Below, piece by piece: positions 16,764-25,226 of a stretch of 64,000 bases of DNA. Under the pieces are notes generated by a model. That model was not told the origin of the DNA and ran no database searches. It saw nothing but the letters and a program-made list of their open reading frames with translations. Position numbers and translations under genes: made by a program. Each line of letters starts with the position of its first letter. Position 1 is the stretch's first letter. The DNA is from Paenibacillus albidus (GTDB lineage: Bacteria > Bacillota > Bacilli > Paenibacillales > Paenibacillaceae), in assembly GCF_014644435.1 (NCBI RefSeq), contig NZ_BMKR01000034.1, positions 1-64,000 on the forward strand, given 5' to 3'.

Positions 16764-17558
16764 CTAACCCATACCAAAAAATTTCTTAAGCTTCGAGAAT
16801 GCACCCGGTTTCCGGTCCAGCTGCATCAGCGGAACCGCATCACCAAGAATACGGCGGGCAATATTCCGGTAGGCAATGGCTGCGGCCGAATCCGGATTCA
16901 TAACCGTAGGTTCGCCGCTGTTGGCGGCCTTGATGACCAGTTCATCATCCGGAACAATGCCGATAAGATCAATATTAAGCACCTGCAGAATATCCTCAAT
17001 ATCAAGCATATCCCCGGACTTCACCAAACCCGGACGTATCCGGTTGACCACCAGCTTCGGCGATTCCACATGCGATTGCTCCAACAGACCAATGATGCGG
17101 TCCGCATCCCGTACCGCAGCGTGTTCGGGCGTCGTCACAACGATGGCCTTGTCCGCGCCGGAGATCGCATTACGGAAACCATGCTCAATCCCTGCCGGAC
17201 AATCGATCAGAATATATTCATATTCTTTTTTGAGTTCAAGAATAATATCTCTTACCTGCTCAGGGGTCACCGAGGTCTTGTCCTTGGTCTGTGCCGCAGG
17301 AAGCATGTACAGCTCATCAAACCGCTTATCCTTGACAAGCGCCTGATTCAGACGGCATCTGCCCTCAGCCACATCCACAAGATCATAAATAATGCGATTC
17401 TCCAGCCCCATAACTACATCCAGATTACGCAGTCCAATATCGGTATCGACCAGACATACTTTTTTGCCCTGCAAGGCAAGTGCGGTTCCAATATTGGCTG
17501 TTGTGGTTGTTTTGCCAACTCCGCCTTTGCCCGAGGTAACGACTATCGCTTCTCCCAT
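16764..17558 (-). CDS. minD: Septum site-determining ATPase MinD
   Basis: 264 residues, deviant Walker A ATPase (TSGKGGVGKTTT near residue 8). ATP-bound MinD dimers sit on the membrane and recruit MinC. The C-terminal amphipathic membrane-targeting helix is visible in FSKLKKFFGM. RBS AAAGGGGTG lies upstream of the ATG, 5 bases after minC. Confidence 0.97.
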   Translation of the reverse strand: MGEAIVVTSGKGGVGKTTTTANIGTALALQGKKVCLVDTDIGLRNLDVVMGLENRIIYDLVDVAEGRCRLNQALVKDKRFDELYMLPAAQTKDKTSVTPEQVRDIILELKKEYEYILIDCPAGIEHGFRNAISGADKAIVVTTPEHAAVRDADRIIGLLEQSHVESPKLVVNRIRPGLVKSGDMLDIEDILQVLNIDLIGIVPDDELVIKAANSGEPTVMNPDSAAAIAYRNIARRILGDAVPLMQLDRKPGAFSKLKKFFGMG

Positions 17559-17563
17559 GGAGG

Positions 17564-18226
17564 CTACACCCCTTTAAACACATTTAAACCCTGACGTAAT
17601 TTGACTATATTATGAATTTTATCAATCTGCATAGCCCCGTTCGTTAAATAGGCAAACTCCATGCTGCTCTCACGGGTTCCCCACTCATCGGGAGGCCGGC
17701 TGATAATATCAGCGATACGCAATTGGGTCGGAGACAGCAGCGAAGCCGCGATAATCGCTTCCTCATTCCCTTCTACCCCGGCATGGGCCATCCCTCTAAG
17801 GGCACCCAGAATGTAGATGTCACCTGAGCAGGTAATGGTCCCTCCAGGGTTCACATCGCCCAGAAACAGCAGATTGCCCTGGTGATGCAGCACTTGTCCG
17901 GAACGCAGCATACCGCTCATCAGAAATAATGCCTCGTCGTTCTCCTTGCTTCCCGGAGCTTCCAGCGCATCTATAGAACGAATCAGCAGATTGCCCTGAC
18001 TCTTAAGAATCTCCAGCACAGCCTCTTTGTCTTCCTCAGTTACAATACGGCTGCCGAGCTTGATATCCACATGCACAATCGGTCCGGTCAAAATATTTTG
18101 ATGGCTGTGCTCCAGCTTATAGCGGAGCTCGCTCAGAAGATCCTCAAAAGGACACTTGTCGTCTAGCAGGAAAACGAGGCCGTCTTTGATGCCCTTAATC
18201 CTTACATGCTTGGATTTCACTGTCAT
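17564..18226 (-). CDS. minC: Septum site-determining protein MinC
   Basis: 220 residues from the chosen start. It inhibits FtsZ polymerisation. The N-terminal domain contacts FtsZ; the C-terminal beta-helix (about 115-215) is recognised by DVNPGGTITCSGDIYILGALRG, the MinD-binding face. Two in-frame ATGs compete: 18224-18226, matching other MinC N-termini (TVKSKHVRIKG), and 18251-18253 with GAGGGG upstream, which would add 9 residues. Confidence 0.93.
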   Translation of the reverse strand: MTVKSKHVRIKGIKDGLVFLLDDKCPFEDLLSELRYKLEHSHQNILTGPIVHVDIKLGSRIVTEEDKEAVLEILKSQGNLLIRSIDALEAPGSKENDEALFLMSGMLRSGQVLHHQGNLLFLGDVNPGGTITCSGDIYILGALRGMAHAGVEGNEEAIIAASLLSPTQLRIADIISRPPDEWGTRESSMEFAYLTNGAMQIDKIHNIVKLRQGLNVFKGV

Positions 18227-18304
18227 ATGCCCTGTCCCCCTATCCTCATTCATTCGTGCCGAACCCCTCAAGTTCCTGCTTGGCGGGAAGAAAATCCCGA
18301 AGAA

Positions 18305-18835
18305 TCACGCATTGTCTTCCTTAAGCGTCTCTTTCTTCAGATATTCAAGCTGGCGCCGAAGCGGAACGTACAGGAGTAAAGCCATGGCAAAGTGAAAGAG
18401 CATGGTAGGCAGCATATGATACATAATCGCCCAGCTGTAGGGCTGTTGGTTCAGGTTGAATACGTTGTAGATTCCGAACAGCATACTGTCCGCCAGCAGG
18501 CTGCCAAGCAGCACTACACTCAGCATCATAGGCAGCGGGGCGCGCGGGATTTGAAAAACCAGGCCGATGAGGTAAGCAGACAGCCCCATTGTAAAGGAAT
18601 GCGCCCCCAGAATCCGCCCGTAAAAAATAACATCATGCAGCATCCCGAAGGTTAATCCAAGCACCAGGGCAGTATGGCGGTGATGATAAACCGTAACGAA
18701 TAAGATAACTATAAAGACCAGGTTAGGAACAATTCGTGTCTGCCAGGCATCCGGGATTATCCACGGAAGAATGGTAGTTTCCAGAATAGACAGGAGGAAC
18801 AGCAGCAGAATAAGGATGGATCTGCGCATTTTCAC
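18305..18835 (-). CDS. mreD: Rod shape-determining protein MreD
   Basis: 176 residues, five or six hydrophobic segments, typical of MreD, the membrane partner of MreC in the elongasome. It starts with GTG at 18833-18835, overlapping the mreC stop as TAGTG; an ATG two codons later is an alternative. Confidence 0.92.
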   Translation of the reverse strand: MKMRRSILILLLFLLSILETTILPWIIPDAWQTRIVPNLVFIVILFVTVYHHRHTALVLGLTFGMLHDVIFYGRILGAHSFTMGLSAYLIGLVFQIPRAPLPMMLSVVLLGSLLADSMLFGIYNVFNLNQQPYSWAIMYHMLPTMLFHFAMALLLYVPLRRQLEYLKKETLKEDNA

Positions 18836-19713
18836 TATTCAACACGCTCCTCCGTATACACAACGATCAGTTCTTTCCAGTCCTCAAACTCTGCTGCCGG
18901 AGTGATGACGGCGGAAGAGGTCAGGCCAAATTCCCCTACATCCACACTGTCAACCTTGCCGATAACCAGCCCGCGCGGGTACAAACCGCCGATACCGGAA
19001 GAAATAATTTCGTCTCCGGGCTTGATTGGGTCCCCTGGCGGAATTCTGTTCATGATAAGTTTCTTGGTCTCCGGATCATATCTTTCAATCATGCCGAATG
19101 TTGAATTCACTTTCTCAATGGCCGTGGCTGCAATCGCAGGCTGCGAATTTGGATCATTCACATCCATCATAGTCATCAGCTTCACCGTCGAGGTGAAATT
19201 GCTTACCTGGCTGACAACCCCTACCAGCCCCTTGTCGGAGATGACAGACATGTTCAGCTTGACCCCATCCTTGGAACCGAGATTAATCACCAGCGTACTG
19301 TTGCCGGGCTCTGTGGTGATGCCAAGCACCTGGGCCACATGATATTCGTATTTGTACATATTTTCTTGAGCTTTCGTGAACTTGTTCAGCTTCTCCAGCC
19401 GCACGTTCTCGGACTCAATGAAGTTGTATTGTGCTTTATCACGGGCATATTGTGCCGCCAGAATCTTCAGCCGCTCATTTTCCTGGGCCAAATCCTTCAG
19501 GTTTCCAATATCTTCAAAGAAGCCCGCTATATATCCAGCGGGCTTGTAGAACAAATTTTGCACGAAACCGGTCGTGTCGCGGAGAAAATTCTCCGGCCAG
19601 GTCAACGCTTTGCGAGGGCCCAGGCTGAATCCCATCAAGACAATGAACATAACCAATGTAATCAACAAAATAAACAGACGTTTATTGTTAAACATCTTAA
19701 ACAGTTTCAACAC
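18835..19713 (-). CDS. mreC: Rod shape-determining protein MreC
   Basis: 292 residues. One N-terminal transmembrane segment (about 12-32), a coiled coil (about 65-105), then the beta-barrel domain outside the membrane, ending DWKELIVVYTEE. It connects MreB filaments to peptidoglycan synthases. The start is unclear: GTG 19711-19713, TTG 19708-19710 and ATG 19693-19695 are all in frame, with GAGGG very close to the first two. Confidence 0.95.
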   Translation of the reverse strand: MLKLFKMFNNKRLFILLITLVMFIVLMGFSLGPRKALTWPENFLRDTTGFVQNLFYKPAGYIAGFFEDIGNLKDLAQENERLKILAAQYARDKAQYNFIESENVRLEKLNKFTKAQENMYKYEYHVAQVLGITTEPGNSTLVINLGSKDGVKLNMSVISDKGLVGVVSQVSNFTSTVKLMTMMDVNDPNSQPAIAATAIEKVNSTFGMIERYDPETKKLIMNRIPPGDPIKPGDEIISSGIGGLYPRGLVIGKVDSVDVGEFGLTSSAVITPAAEFEDWKELIVVYTEERVE

Positions 19714-19770
19714 CCTCTAACAAACGTATTTCTCCCATGACAGGGGTTGACGTTCACAACACATTCCGTT

Positions 19771-20805
19771 CTATCGCTTGGAGCGAAGACTTGTGCTGCT
19801 GCGGCTCTTGAACAAATGTATGTTCTCCAATGCCTTGCCAGTACCAATCGCTACGCAGTCCAGCGGATTCTCGGCGACAATAACCGGCATTCCCGTCTCG
19901 CGAGCAAGCAGCTTGTCCAGGTTGCGCAGCAGGGCGCCCCCACCCGTCAAAACAATACCGCGGTCCATGATGTCGGCGGCAAGCTCCGGCGGACATTTCT
20001 CCAAAGTCACTTTGACGGCTTCAACAATGGCATTCACCGTATCGGACAATGCTTCACAAATTTCATCGGAAGTAATCGTTAATGTCTTGGGCAATCCGGT
20101 CACTAGATCGCGGCCGCGGATCTCCATGGTTTCAGCTTTTTCCAGCGGCAGGGCAGAACCCACATCCATCTTGAGCTGCTCCGAGGTGCGTTCACCAATC
20201 ATCAGATTGTACTGGCGTTTGATGTACTGGATGATGGACTCATCGGCATCATCACCAGCCACACGGACGGAACGGCTGGTCACAATCCCGCCGAGCGAGA
20301 TCACAGCTACTTCCGTTGTTCCTCCGCCAATATCCACAACCATACTGCCGGTTGGCTCCCATACCGGAAGATCGGCACCGATGGCGGCGGCAAAAGGTTC
20401 TTCGATAATATAGGCTTCCCGCGCTCCGGCCTGCTTCGTAGCATCTTCCACTGCGCGTTGTTCTACAGCCGTGATGCCGGAAGGAACGCATACCATGACA
20501 TTCGGATGACGCTGGAACATCGAACGCTGCTTCTGGGCCTGGCGGATAAAGTATTTAATCATCGTAGCCGTTGTATCAAAATCGGCAATAACCCCATCCT
20601 TCATCGGACGAATGGCACGGATGTTGCCCGGTGTGCGGCCGATCATTTTTTTGGCGGATTCGCCTACGGCTTCAATGGTCTTGGTATCTGTATTAATGGC
20701 CACCACGGAAGGTTCTCTGACTACAATCCCCTTGCCGCGAACATAGACAAGCGTATTCGCTGTCCCCAGGTCAATCCCTAAATCTTTCGTAAAACCACCT
20801 AACAT
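19771..20805 (-). CDS. mreB: Actin-like cell shape protein MreB
   Basis: 344 residues. The actin-fold nucleotide-binding motifs are LGIDLGTANTLVY, DIGGGTTEVAVIS and LTGGGALLRN. It forms membrane-attached filaments that guide lateral wall synthesis. It heads mreBCD, the same order and position next to radC as in B. subtilis. Confidence 0.98.
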   Translation of the reverse strand: MLGGFTKDLGIDLGTANTLVYVRGKGIVVREPSVVAINTDTKTIEAVGESAKKMIGRTPGNIRAIRPMKDGVIADFDTTATMIKYFIRQAQKQRSMFQRHPNVMVCVPSGITAVEQRAVEDATKQAGAREAYIIEEPFAAAIGADLPVWEPTGSMVVDIGGGTTEVAVISLGGIVTSRSVRVAGDDADESIIQYIKRQYNLMIGERTSEQLKMDVGSALPLEKAETMEIRGRDLVTGLPKTLTITSDEICEALSDTVNAIVEAVKVTLEKCPPELAADIMDRGIVLTGGGALLRNLDKLLARETGMPVIVAENPLDCVAIGTGKALENIHLFKSRSSTSLRSKR

Positions 20806-20844
20806 GCTGTATTCTCCTTTTCCTAGTGAATCTGTACGATTATA

Positions 20845-21534
20845 TTACATGTATCCCTTTTCTTTCAAACTTACAAAACTGCTATCACCGATAATGAGAT
20901 GATCCAGAACATCAATGCCGACGATTTCGCCTGCCTGCTGCAGCCGTTTCGTCAGTGCGATATCTTCCGGACTTGGTGTAGGATCACCGCTCGGATGATT
21001 GTGTGCGCATATAATGGATGCACTGCTGCATTTGATGGCTGCCCGGAATACCTCACGCGGATGCACGATCGAAGCGTTAAGACTGCCCATGGACAACGTC
21101 TCCTGTGCCAGCACATGATTCTTCGTATTCAGGAACAAACACACAAAATGCTCCTTCTGCAAATACCGCAGCTGCTCGGTCAGAATCTCCGCCGCGTCCT
21201 GTGGACTGCGGATGGTCACCGGCTCGTTTAGCCTGGAATTCGCCATCCGTCTCCCCAGCTCTATGCCTGCTTTCAGTTGCACCGCCTTGGCAGGGCCGAT
21301 GCCTTTGATTCCTGTCAATTCTTCGATGCTAAGGTCCGCCAGCCCGCGGAGGCTGCCTATCTGCTTCAGCATCCGTTGTGCAATATGAATAGCCGATTCA
21401 CGGCGTGTTCCCGTACGCAGTAATATAGCCAGCAGCTCCGCTTGACTTAATGATTCCGCCCCATAATGCATCATGCGCTCTCGTGGTCGTTCTTCATGGG
21501 GGAGGTCCCGCAGCATAAACGTTTGCGACTCCAT
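20845..21534 (-). CDS. radC: RadC family JAB-domain protein
   Basis: 229 residues. An N-terminal helix-hairpin-helix region (GIKGIGPAKAVQLKAGIELGRR is the recognisable part, about 75-95) precedes a JAB/MPN metalloprotease-like domain with the zinc motif HNHPSGDPTPSPED. Its cellular role is unsettled despite the name. Conserved neighbour of mreB and maf. Confidence 0.95.
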   Translation of the reverse strand: MESQTFMLRDLPHEERPRERMMHYGAESLSQAELLAILLRTGTRRESAIHIAQRMLKQIGSLRGLADLSIEELTGIKGIGPAKAVQLKAGIELGRRMANSRLNEPVTIRSPQDAAEILTEQLRYLQKEHFVCLFLNTKNHVLAQETLSMGSLNASIVHPREVFRAAIKCSSASIICAHNHPSGDPTPSPEDIALTKRLQQAGEIVGIDVLDHLIIGDSSFVSLKEKGYM

Positions 21535-21549
21535 CCCTATCCCTCTTTC

Positions 21550-22161
21550 CTACTCTGCCTGCAAGTTCAATACGGAAATTCCGTAACCGGACAACATGCC
21601 GCCAAGCAGTGACAACGGCAGGCCAACTACGTTAAAATAACAGCCCTCGATATGGTCCACGAGTGTAGCGCCAAGCCCTTGTATCGCATAGGAGCCGGCC
21701 TTGTCAGCAGGCTCCCCGGTAGCTATGTAAGCCGCGATTTCGACATCGTTCATCGCTCGCATGGTTACGGAGGTCACCCGGTGATCCACTGACGTTCTGC
21801 CATCCTGCAGCCCGATACATGCCACTCCGGTGTATACCTTGTGGGTACGGCCTTGCAGAGCGGCGAGCATGGTCTTGCTGTCCAGCTCGTCCACCGGCTT
21901 GCCGAGCACCTTATCGTCCAGTACGACAATCGTGTCGCTGCCAACGATAACCGCATCCCGTTCACCGGCAGCGGCTCTGACAGCCTCTGCCTTGCGTAAA
22001 GCCAGGTTGCGTACAATCTCTGCCGGAGTCCACTCCGGCGGAGTACTCTCGTCGGCATCGCTGGCGATAACCTCAAACGGCAAGCCGAGGAGTGATAACA
22101 GCTCCCGGCGGCGCGGCGAACCCGAGGCGAGGATAATGAGGCGCGAATTGTAATCGTCCAC
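21550..22161 (-). CDS. maf: Maf family nucleotide pyrophosphatase
   Basis: 203 residues. It opens with LILASGSPRRRELL, the Maf phosphate-binding loop, and has the catalytic-region Asp in VGSDTIVVLDD. Maf proteins hydrolyse dTTP/UTP and modified nucleotides; in B. subtilis maf is linked to septum formation. GTG start with AAGGGACG upstream. Ends 15 bases before radC. Confidence 0.95.
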   Translation of the reverse strand: MDDYNSRLIILASGSPRRRELLSLLGLPFEVIASDADESTPPEWTPAEIVRNLALRKAEAVRAAAGERDAVIVGSDTIVVLDDKVLGKPVDELDSKTMLAALQGRTHKVYTGVACIGLQDGRTSVDHRVTSVTMRAMNDVEIAAYIATGEPADKAGSYAIQGLGATLVDHIEGCYFNVVGLPLSLLGGMLSGYGISVLNLQAE

Positions 22162-22195
22162 GTTACAAACGTCCCTTCCCTAACAGTAACGAAAG

Positions 22196-22441
22196 TTACA
22201 GTCTGCGGTACAGCCATACAGCTGTAATAATACCGGCAAGACTAAGCATACACAGTTTCAGTTCAATAGTGATGTCGTAAGTAATGATGTCCAAATCGGC
22301 TTGCGGCGACCATTTAAGCATGGTCGATTTCGTAAGAAAAGACAGTCCTTTTACAGGCTCCAGCAGCTTGGCAATCCACGCTCCCGCCAGCCAACCCAGA
22401 ATTAGAAATAACAGCAATGTACCTACATTTTTCTTCTTCAT
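22196..22441 (-). CDS. Small membrane protein, DUF4321-like
   Basis: 81 residues with two hydrophobic segments (about 5-25 and 58-78) around a loop. It resembles the DUF4321 family found next to maf in Firmicutes; function unknown. First gene after the promoter that probably drives this gene through maf and radC. Confidence 0.75.
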   Translation of the reverse strand: MKKKNVGTLLLFLILGWLAGAWIAKLLEPVKGLSFLTKSTMLKWSPQADLDIITYDITIELKLCMLSLAGIITAVWLYRRL

Positions 22442-22477
22442 GTCCGTCTTCCCTCGCCATTTTTTGACACCCTAATT

Positions 22478-22506
22478 ATTATACGGGGAAACGGGGTGCA
22501 ATACAA
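22478..22506 (-). promoter_or_regulatory. Sigma-A promoter ahead of the DUF4321-maf-radC genes
   Basis: Minus strand TTGTAT (22501-22506), 17-bp spacer, TATAAT (22478-22483), about 37 bases before the small gene's ATG. Confidence 0.7.
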
Positions 22507-22546
22507 ACGCAAAATCTGCTTCGGAAATGATTACCAGCCGTAAACA

Positions 22547-22584
22547 GTAAAAGCGGCAAGCTCTCCGTAACGGAAGCTTGCCGC
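22547..22584 (-). terminator. Terminator after spoIIB
   Basis: Minus strand GCGGCAAGCTTCCG / CGGAGAGCTTGCCGC stem with a TTA loop, followed by a short TTTT. It separates spoIIB from the maf transcript. Confidence 0.7.
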
Positions 22585-22614
22585 CTTCTACCTGGATGAT
22601 GCCCCCGCTTTCGG

Positions 22615-23952
22615 TCAATTCAGAACAGAGAGCAGCTGTTTCTGGCCGGTCAGGAAGCTCATCATCGACGACTGCACTTCCCACAGCAATGCGTCCACTT
22701 TATTCTTGCTGTATTCCTCCATAGCCGAGATGCCCTGGCTCATGGATTTCTCCAGCTGCGCGCAGATCTCTTTGGCCTCCGGCGTTACCCCCTGCTCCAG
22801 GGTTTTGGCCGCTTCCTTCCACTGCATATGGAGATCGCTTACAGCCGAACGATCCAGAGCGGTGCCCGGCCCCCCCATGCTCAGCCAGGAGGCTGAAAGG
22901 CCGCTCAGCTTGCCGAGCAATTGACCGCTGACCGCGAAATAATGGTTCACCGCTTCCCCTTGCCCATTGTACGCAAGCTGTTCCACAGAGGGCAGCGCCA
23001 CCTCCCTCACATACAGTTCAATACCCTGGCTCTTCAGGTTGTTGCTTAACAGCTTGGCCGCCTCACGATCCGGTGAAATACCGGCATATACCCGATTGCC
23101 GTCTGCAGGGTCCAGTCCGGCGGCCAGCCCCTCTGCCAGCAGCTCCTGCCGGGCCTGCTCTGCCCCTGCGGGTGCGCTGAACACGCCGTACTGCAGCAGA
23201 TAGTAGCTTTGGGAAGCCACCTGAACCGGGATCGGCTTCACTCCCGCCGGTTCCGTACCGGTGATCGGCAGGCCGGATGTCCCTGTTCCGGCCTGGCCTT
23301 CGGCATTGCCGCTATTCAGGTTCTGAACCGCGGCTGTGTCCGTCACGCCTGTCCCCGCAGGGCTCCCCGCCCCTCCTCCTTCAAAAAAAGACAACGCCGC
23401 GTAGCCAAGCAATATTCCCGTGCCCAAAGCACCGGCTACAGAAAGTGCAAATTTCCACCAGTAGGAAGGACGGCGGGAATGATAGGAGCCGCCGTACTCC
23501 TCTTCGGAGCGGAGTCCAGACCCGTATGATTCCTGTATCAGATACGGCTCCTCTTGAGGCAGCAGCCGGTTATCCCCTTCTTCCTCATCATTTCCTGCCG
23601 GCCGCCGGGGGCGGCCGGAGTCCCTCCACAGATCAGGCGTAACCTCGGACCTGAAGAACGATATACCGGGAGAGGCCGCTTCCCTGTCCGGCTGGTCCCA
23701 CCCCCGGCCTCCCGGGTCTTCCCGCTCCTCGTCATAGCCGTAGAACTCGGCCTCCAGCGGTTCTCTATAGACAGGCTGCAGTCCCGCTCCATCATTCCCC
23801 TTATGCTCCAGTGCCCCGGATTGCGGCCACAGATCGGCGGCTTCATAGTCCTGCGCCGCAGCCGCTCCATGGTCTGCCCGGCGTTTCTCCATTTCTGACG
23901 GCGATTTATCCTTGTCCACGTCAAAGCGGAATGTCATTCTCCCGTTATTCAA
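22615..23952 (-). CDS. spoIIB: SpoIIB-like SPOR-domain sporulation protein
   Basis: 445 residues. A long acidic and Arg-rich cytoplasmic region (1-165), one transmembrane segment (about 170-192, FALSVAGALGTGILLGYAAL), then an outside SPOR domain (about 245-320, YYLLQYGVFSAPAGAEQA) that would bind denuded septal glycan, then a helical tail. B. subtilis spoIIB, needed for efficient engulfment, occupies the same place beside maf. The start is taken as TTG at 23950-23952, 8 bases after AAGGTGAGG; GTG 23959-23961 and ATG 23935-23937 are alternatives. The N-terminal region is longer than in B. subtilis. Confidence 0.8.
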   Translation of the reverse strand: MNNGRMTFRFDVDKDKSPSEMEKRRADHGAAAAQDYEAADLWPQSGALEHKGNDGAGLQPVYREPLEAEFYGYDEEREDPGGRGWDQPDREAASPGISFFRSEVTPDLWRDSGRPRRPAGNDEEEGDNRLLPQEEPYLIQESYGSGLRSEEEYGGSYHSRRPSYWWKFALSVAGALGTGILLGYAALSFFEGGGAGSPAGTGVTDTAAVQNLNSGNAEGQAGTGTSGLPITGTEPAGVKPIPVQVASQSYYLLQYGVFSAPAGAEQARQELLAEGLAAGLDPADGNRVYAGISPDREAAKLLSNNLKSQGIELYVREVALPSVEQLAYNGQGEAVNHYFAVSGQLLGKLSGLSASWLSMGGPGTALDRSAVSDLHMQWKEAAKTLEQGVTPEAKEICAQLEKSMSQGISAMEEYSKNKVDALLWEVQSSMMSFLTGQKQLLSVLN

Positions 23953-24062
23953 TTCGCACACCTCACCTTGTCTAATCTATAAGCCAATATATGATAGACA
24001 AGAGAGAGCTATGCTATTTTTAAGAATTACTGATTATTTCCGGGCAAATCTTCCCGAATTAG

Positions 24063-24090
24063 TTTACATATCGTGTGACTTTTATATACT
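24063..24090 (+). promoter_or_regulatory. Promoter of ddh
   Basis: TTTACA (24063-24068), 16-bp spacer, TATACT (24085-24090). Transcription would begin near 24097, which excludes the in-frame GTG at 24075 as a start codon. Confidence 0.65.
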
Positions 24091-24146
24091 ATAGAACAAG
24101 AACTGAGAGAATCGCGGTTCACTTTTACGATAGAGGAGGGCTTCTT

Positions 24147-25133
24147 CTGCCACAGATTATTCAAGCAGCCATTGTAGGCTATGGAAACTTAGGAAAAGGT
24201 GTACGCAAAGCAATCGCCCAAAACGCGGATATTGAACTGGTTGCGATATTTACCCGCAGAGAGCCTGATCAGGTGGAGGCCGGGGATACCGGTGTCAAAT
24301 TCGAGCATATTTCTGCCATTGAGCAATATAAAGGCAAGGTGGATGTCATGATTCTCTGCGGAGGTTCGGCTACGGATCTTCCGGAGCAAACGCCGGCCAT
24401 CGCCAAGCTTTTCCACACCGTGGACAGCTTTGATACCCATGCCAAGATCCCCGAATTCTTCGATACGGTTGATGCCGCAGCCAAGCAGGGCGGAACACTT
24501 AGCGTCATCTCAACGGGCTGGGACCCTGGCTTGTTCTCGATGAACCGTCTGCTGGCTGAATCCATTCTGCCAGAGGGCAAAGAATATACATTCTGGGGAA
24601 AGGGCGTCAGCCAAGGCCATTCCGATGCCATCCGCCGTGTGGATGGAGTAAAAGCCGGTGTTCAATACACCGTTCCCGTGCAGGATGTAATTGATGCCAT
24701 CCGCGCCGGTGAAACGCCGGAGCTGTCTACCCGGGAGAAACATCTCCGGGAATGTTATGTTGTCGCCGAAGAAGGCGCGGATCAGGACCGCATCCGCGAA
24801 GAAATCGTGAATATGCCCAACTATTTTGCGGACTATGATACCACCGTTACTTTTATCACCGAAGAAGAACTGTCTGCACAACATAGCGGCATTCCGCATG
24901 GGGGCTTTGTCATCCGCAGCGGAATCACCGGGGAAGGCACCAAACAGCTGATCGAATTCGGTCTGAAGCTGGAGAGCAACCCGGAATTTACTGCCAGCGT
25001 CCTGGTCGCTTACGCCAGAGCAGCTTATCGGTTGGGCAGCCAGGGACAAAGCGGTGCAAGAACCGTGTTCGACATCCCGCTGGGACTGTTGTCCCCGCAT
25101 TCGCCGGAAGAACTGCGCCGCAACCTGCTGTAA
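24147..25133 (+). CDS. ddh: meso-Diaminopimelate dehydrogenase
   Basis: 328 residues from the proposed start. NADPH-dependent enzyme making meso-diaminopimelate in one step from tetrahydrodipicolinate, for lysine and peptidoglycan. N-terminal Rossmann motif AAIVGYGNLGKG, substrate region STGWDPGLFSMNR, and the C-terminal ARAAYRL segment of the Ddh family. No ATG, GTG or TTG lies near the expected N-terminus. AGGAGG at 24134-24139 is followed after exactly 7 bases by CTG (24147-24149), proposed as start; ATT at 24156 is another possibility. Single gene with its own promoter and terminator, the first plus-strand gene of the window. Confidence 0.9.
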   Translation: MPQIIQAAIVGYGNLGKGVRKAIAQNADIELVAIFTRREPDQVEAGDTGVKFEHISAIEQYKGKVDVMILCGGSATDLPEQTPAIAKLFHTVDSFDTHAKIPEFFDTVDAAAKQGGTLSVISTGWDPGLFSMNRLLAESILPEGKEYTFWGKGVSQGHSDAIRRVDGVKAGVQYTVPVQDVIDAIRAGETPELSTREKHLRECYVVAEEGADQDRIREEIVNMPNYFADYDTTVTFITEEELSAQHSGIPHGGFVIRSGITGEGTKQLIEFGLKLESNPEFTASVLVAYARAAYRLGSQGQSGARTVFDIPLGLLSPHSPEELRRNLL

Positions 25134-25158
25134 TTCCGTTTACCCTTGAACCTGATAT

Positions 25159-25203
25159 AACCCGCATGAGGATCTCTACGGAAATCCTCTGCGGGTTGTT
25201 TGG
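25159..25203 (+). terminator. Terminator after ddh
   Basis: AACCCGCA...GAGGAT / ATCCTC...TGCGGGTT hairpin followed by GTTTGGG. It lies between the converging ddh and glycosyltransferase genes and may work on both strands. Confidence 0.7.
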
Positions 25204-25226
25204 GTAGGAGAGACACCTGTCACATG

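Noticed and set aside
24075..24146. GTG at 24075 as start of ddh
   Set aside because: It lies between the -35 and the -10 of the promoter, has no ribosome-binding site, and adds a basic, non-family extension.
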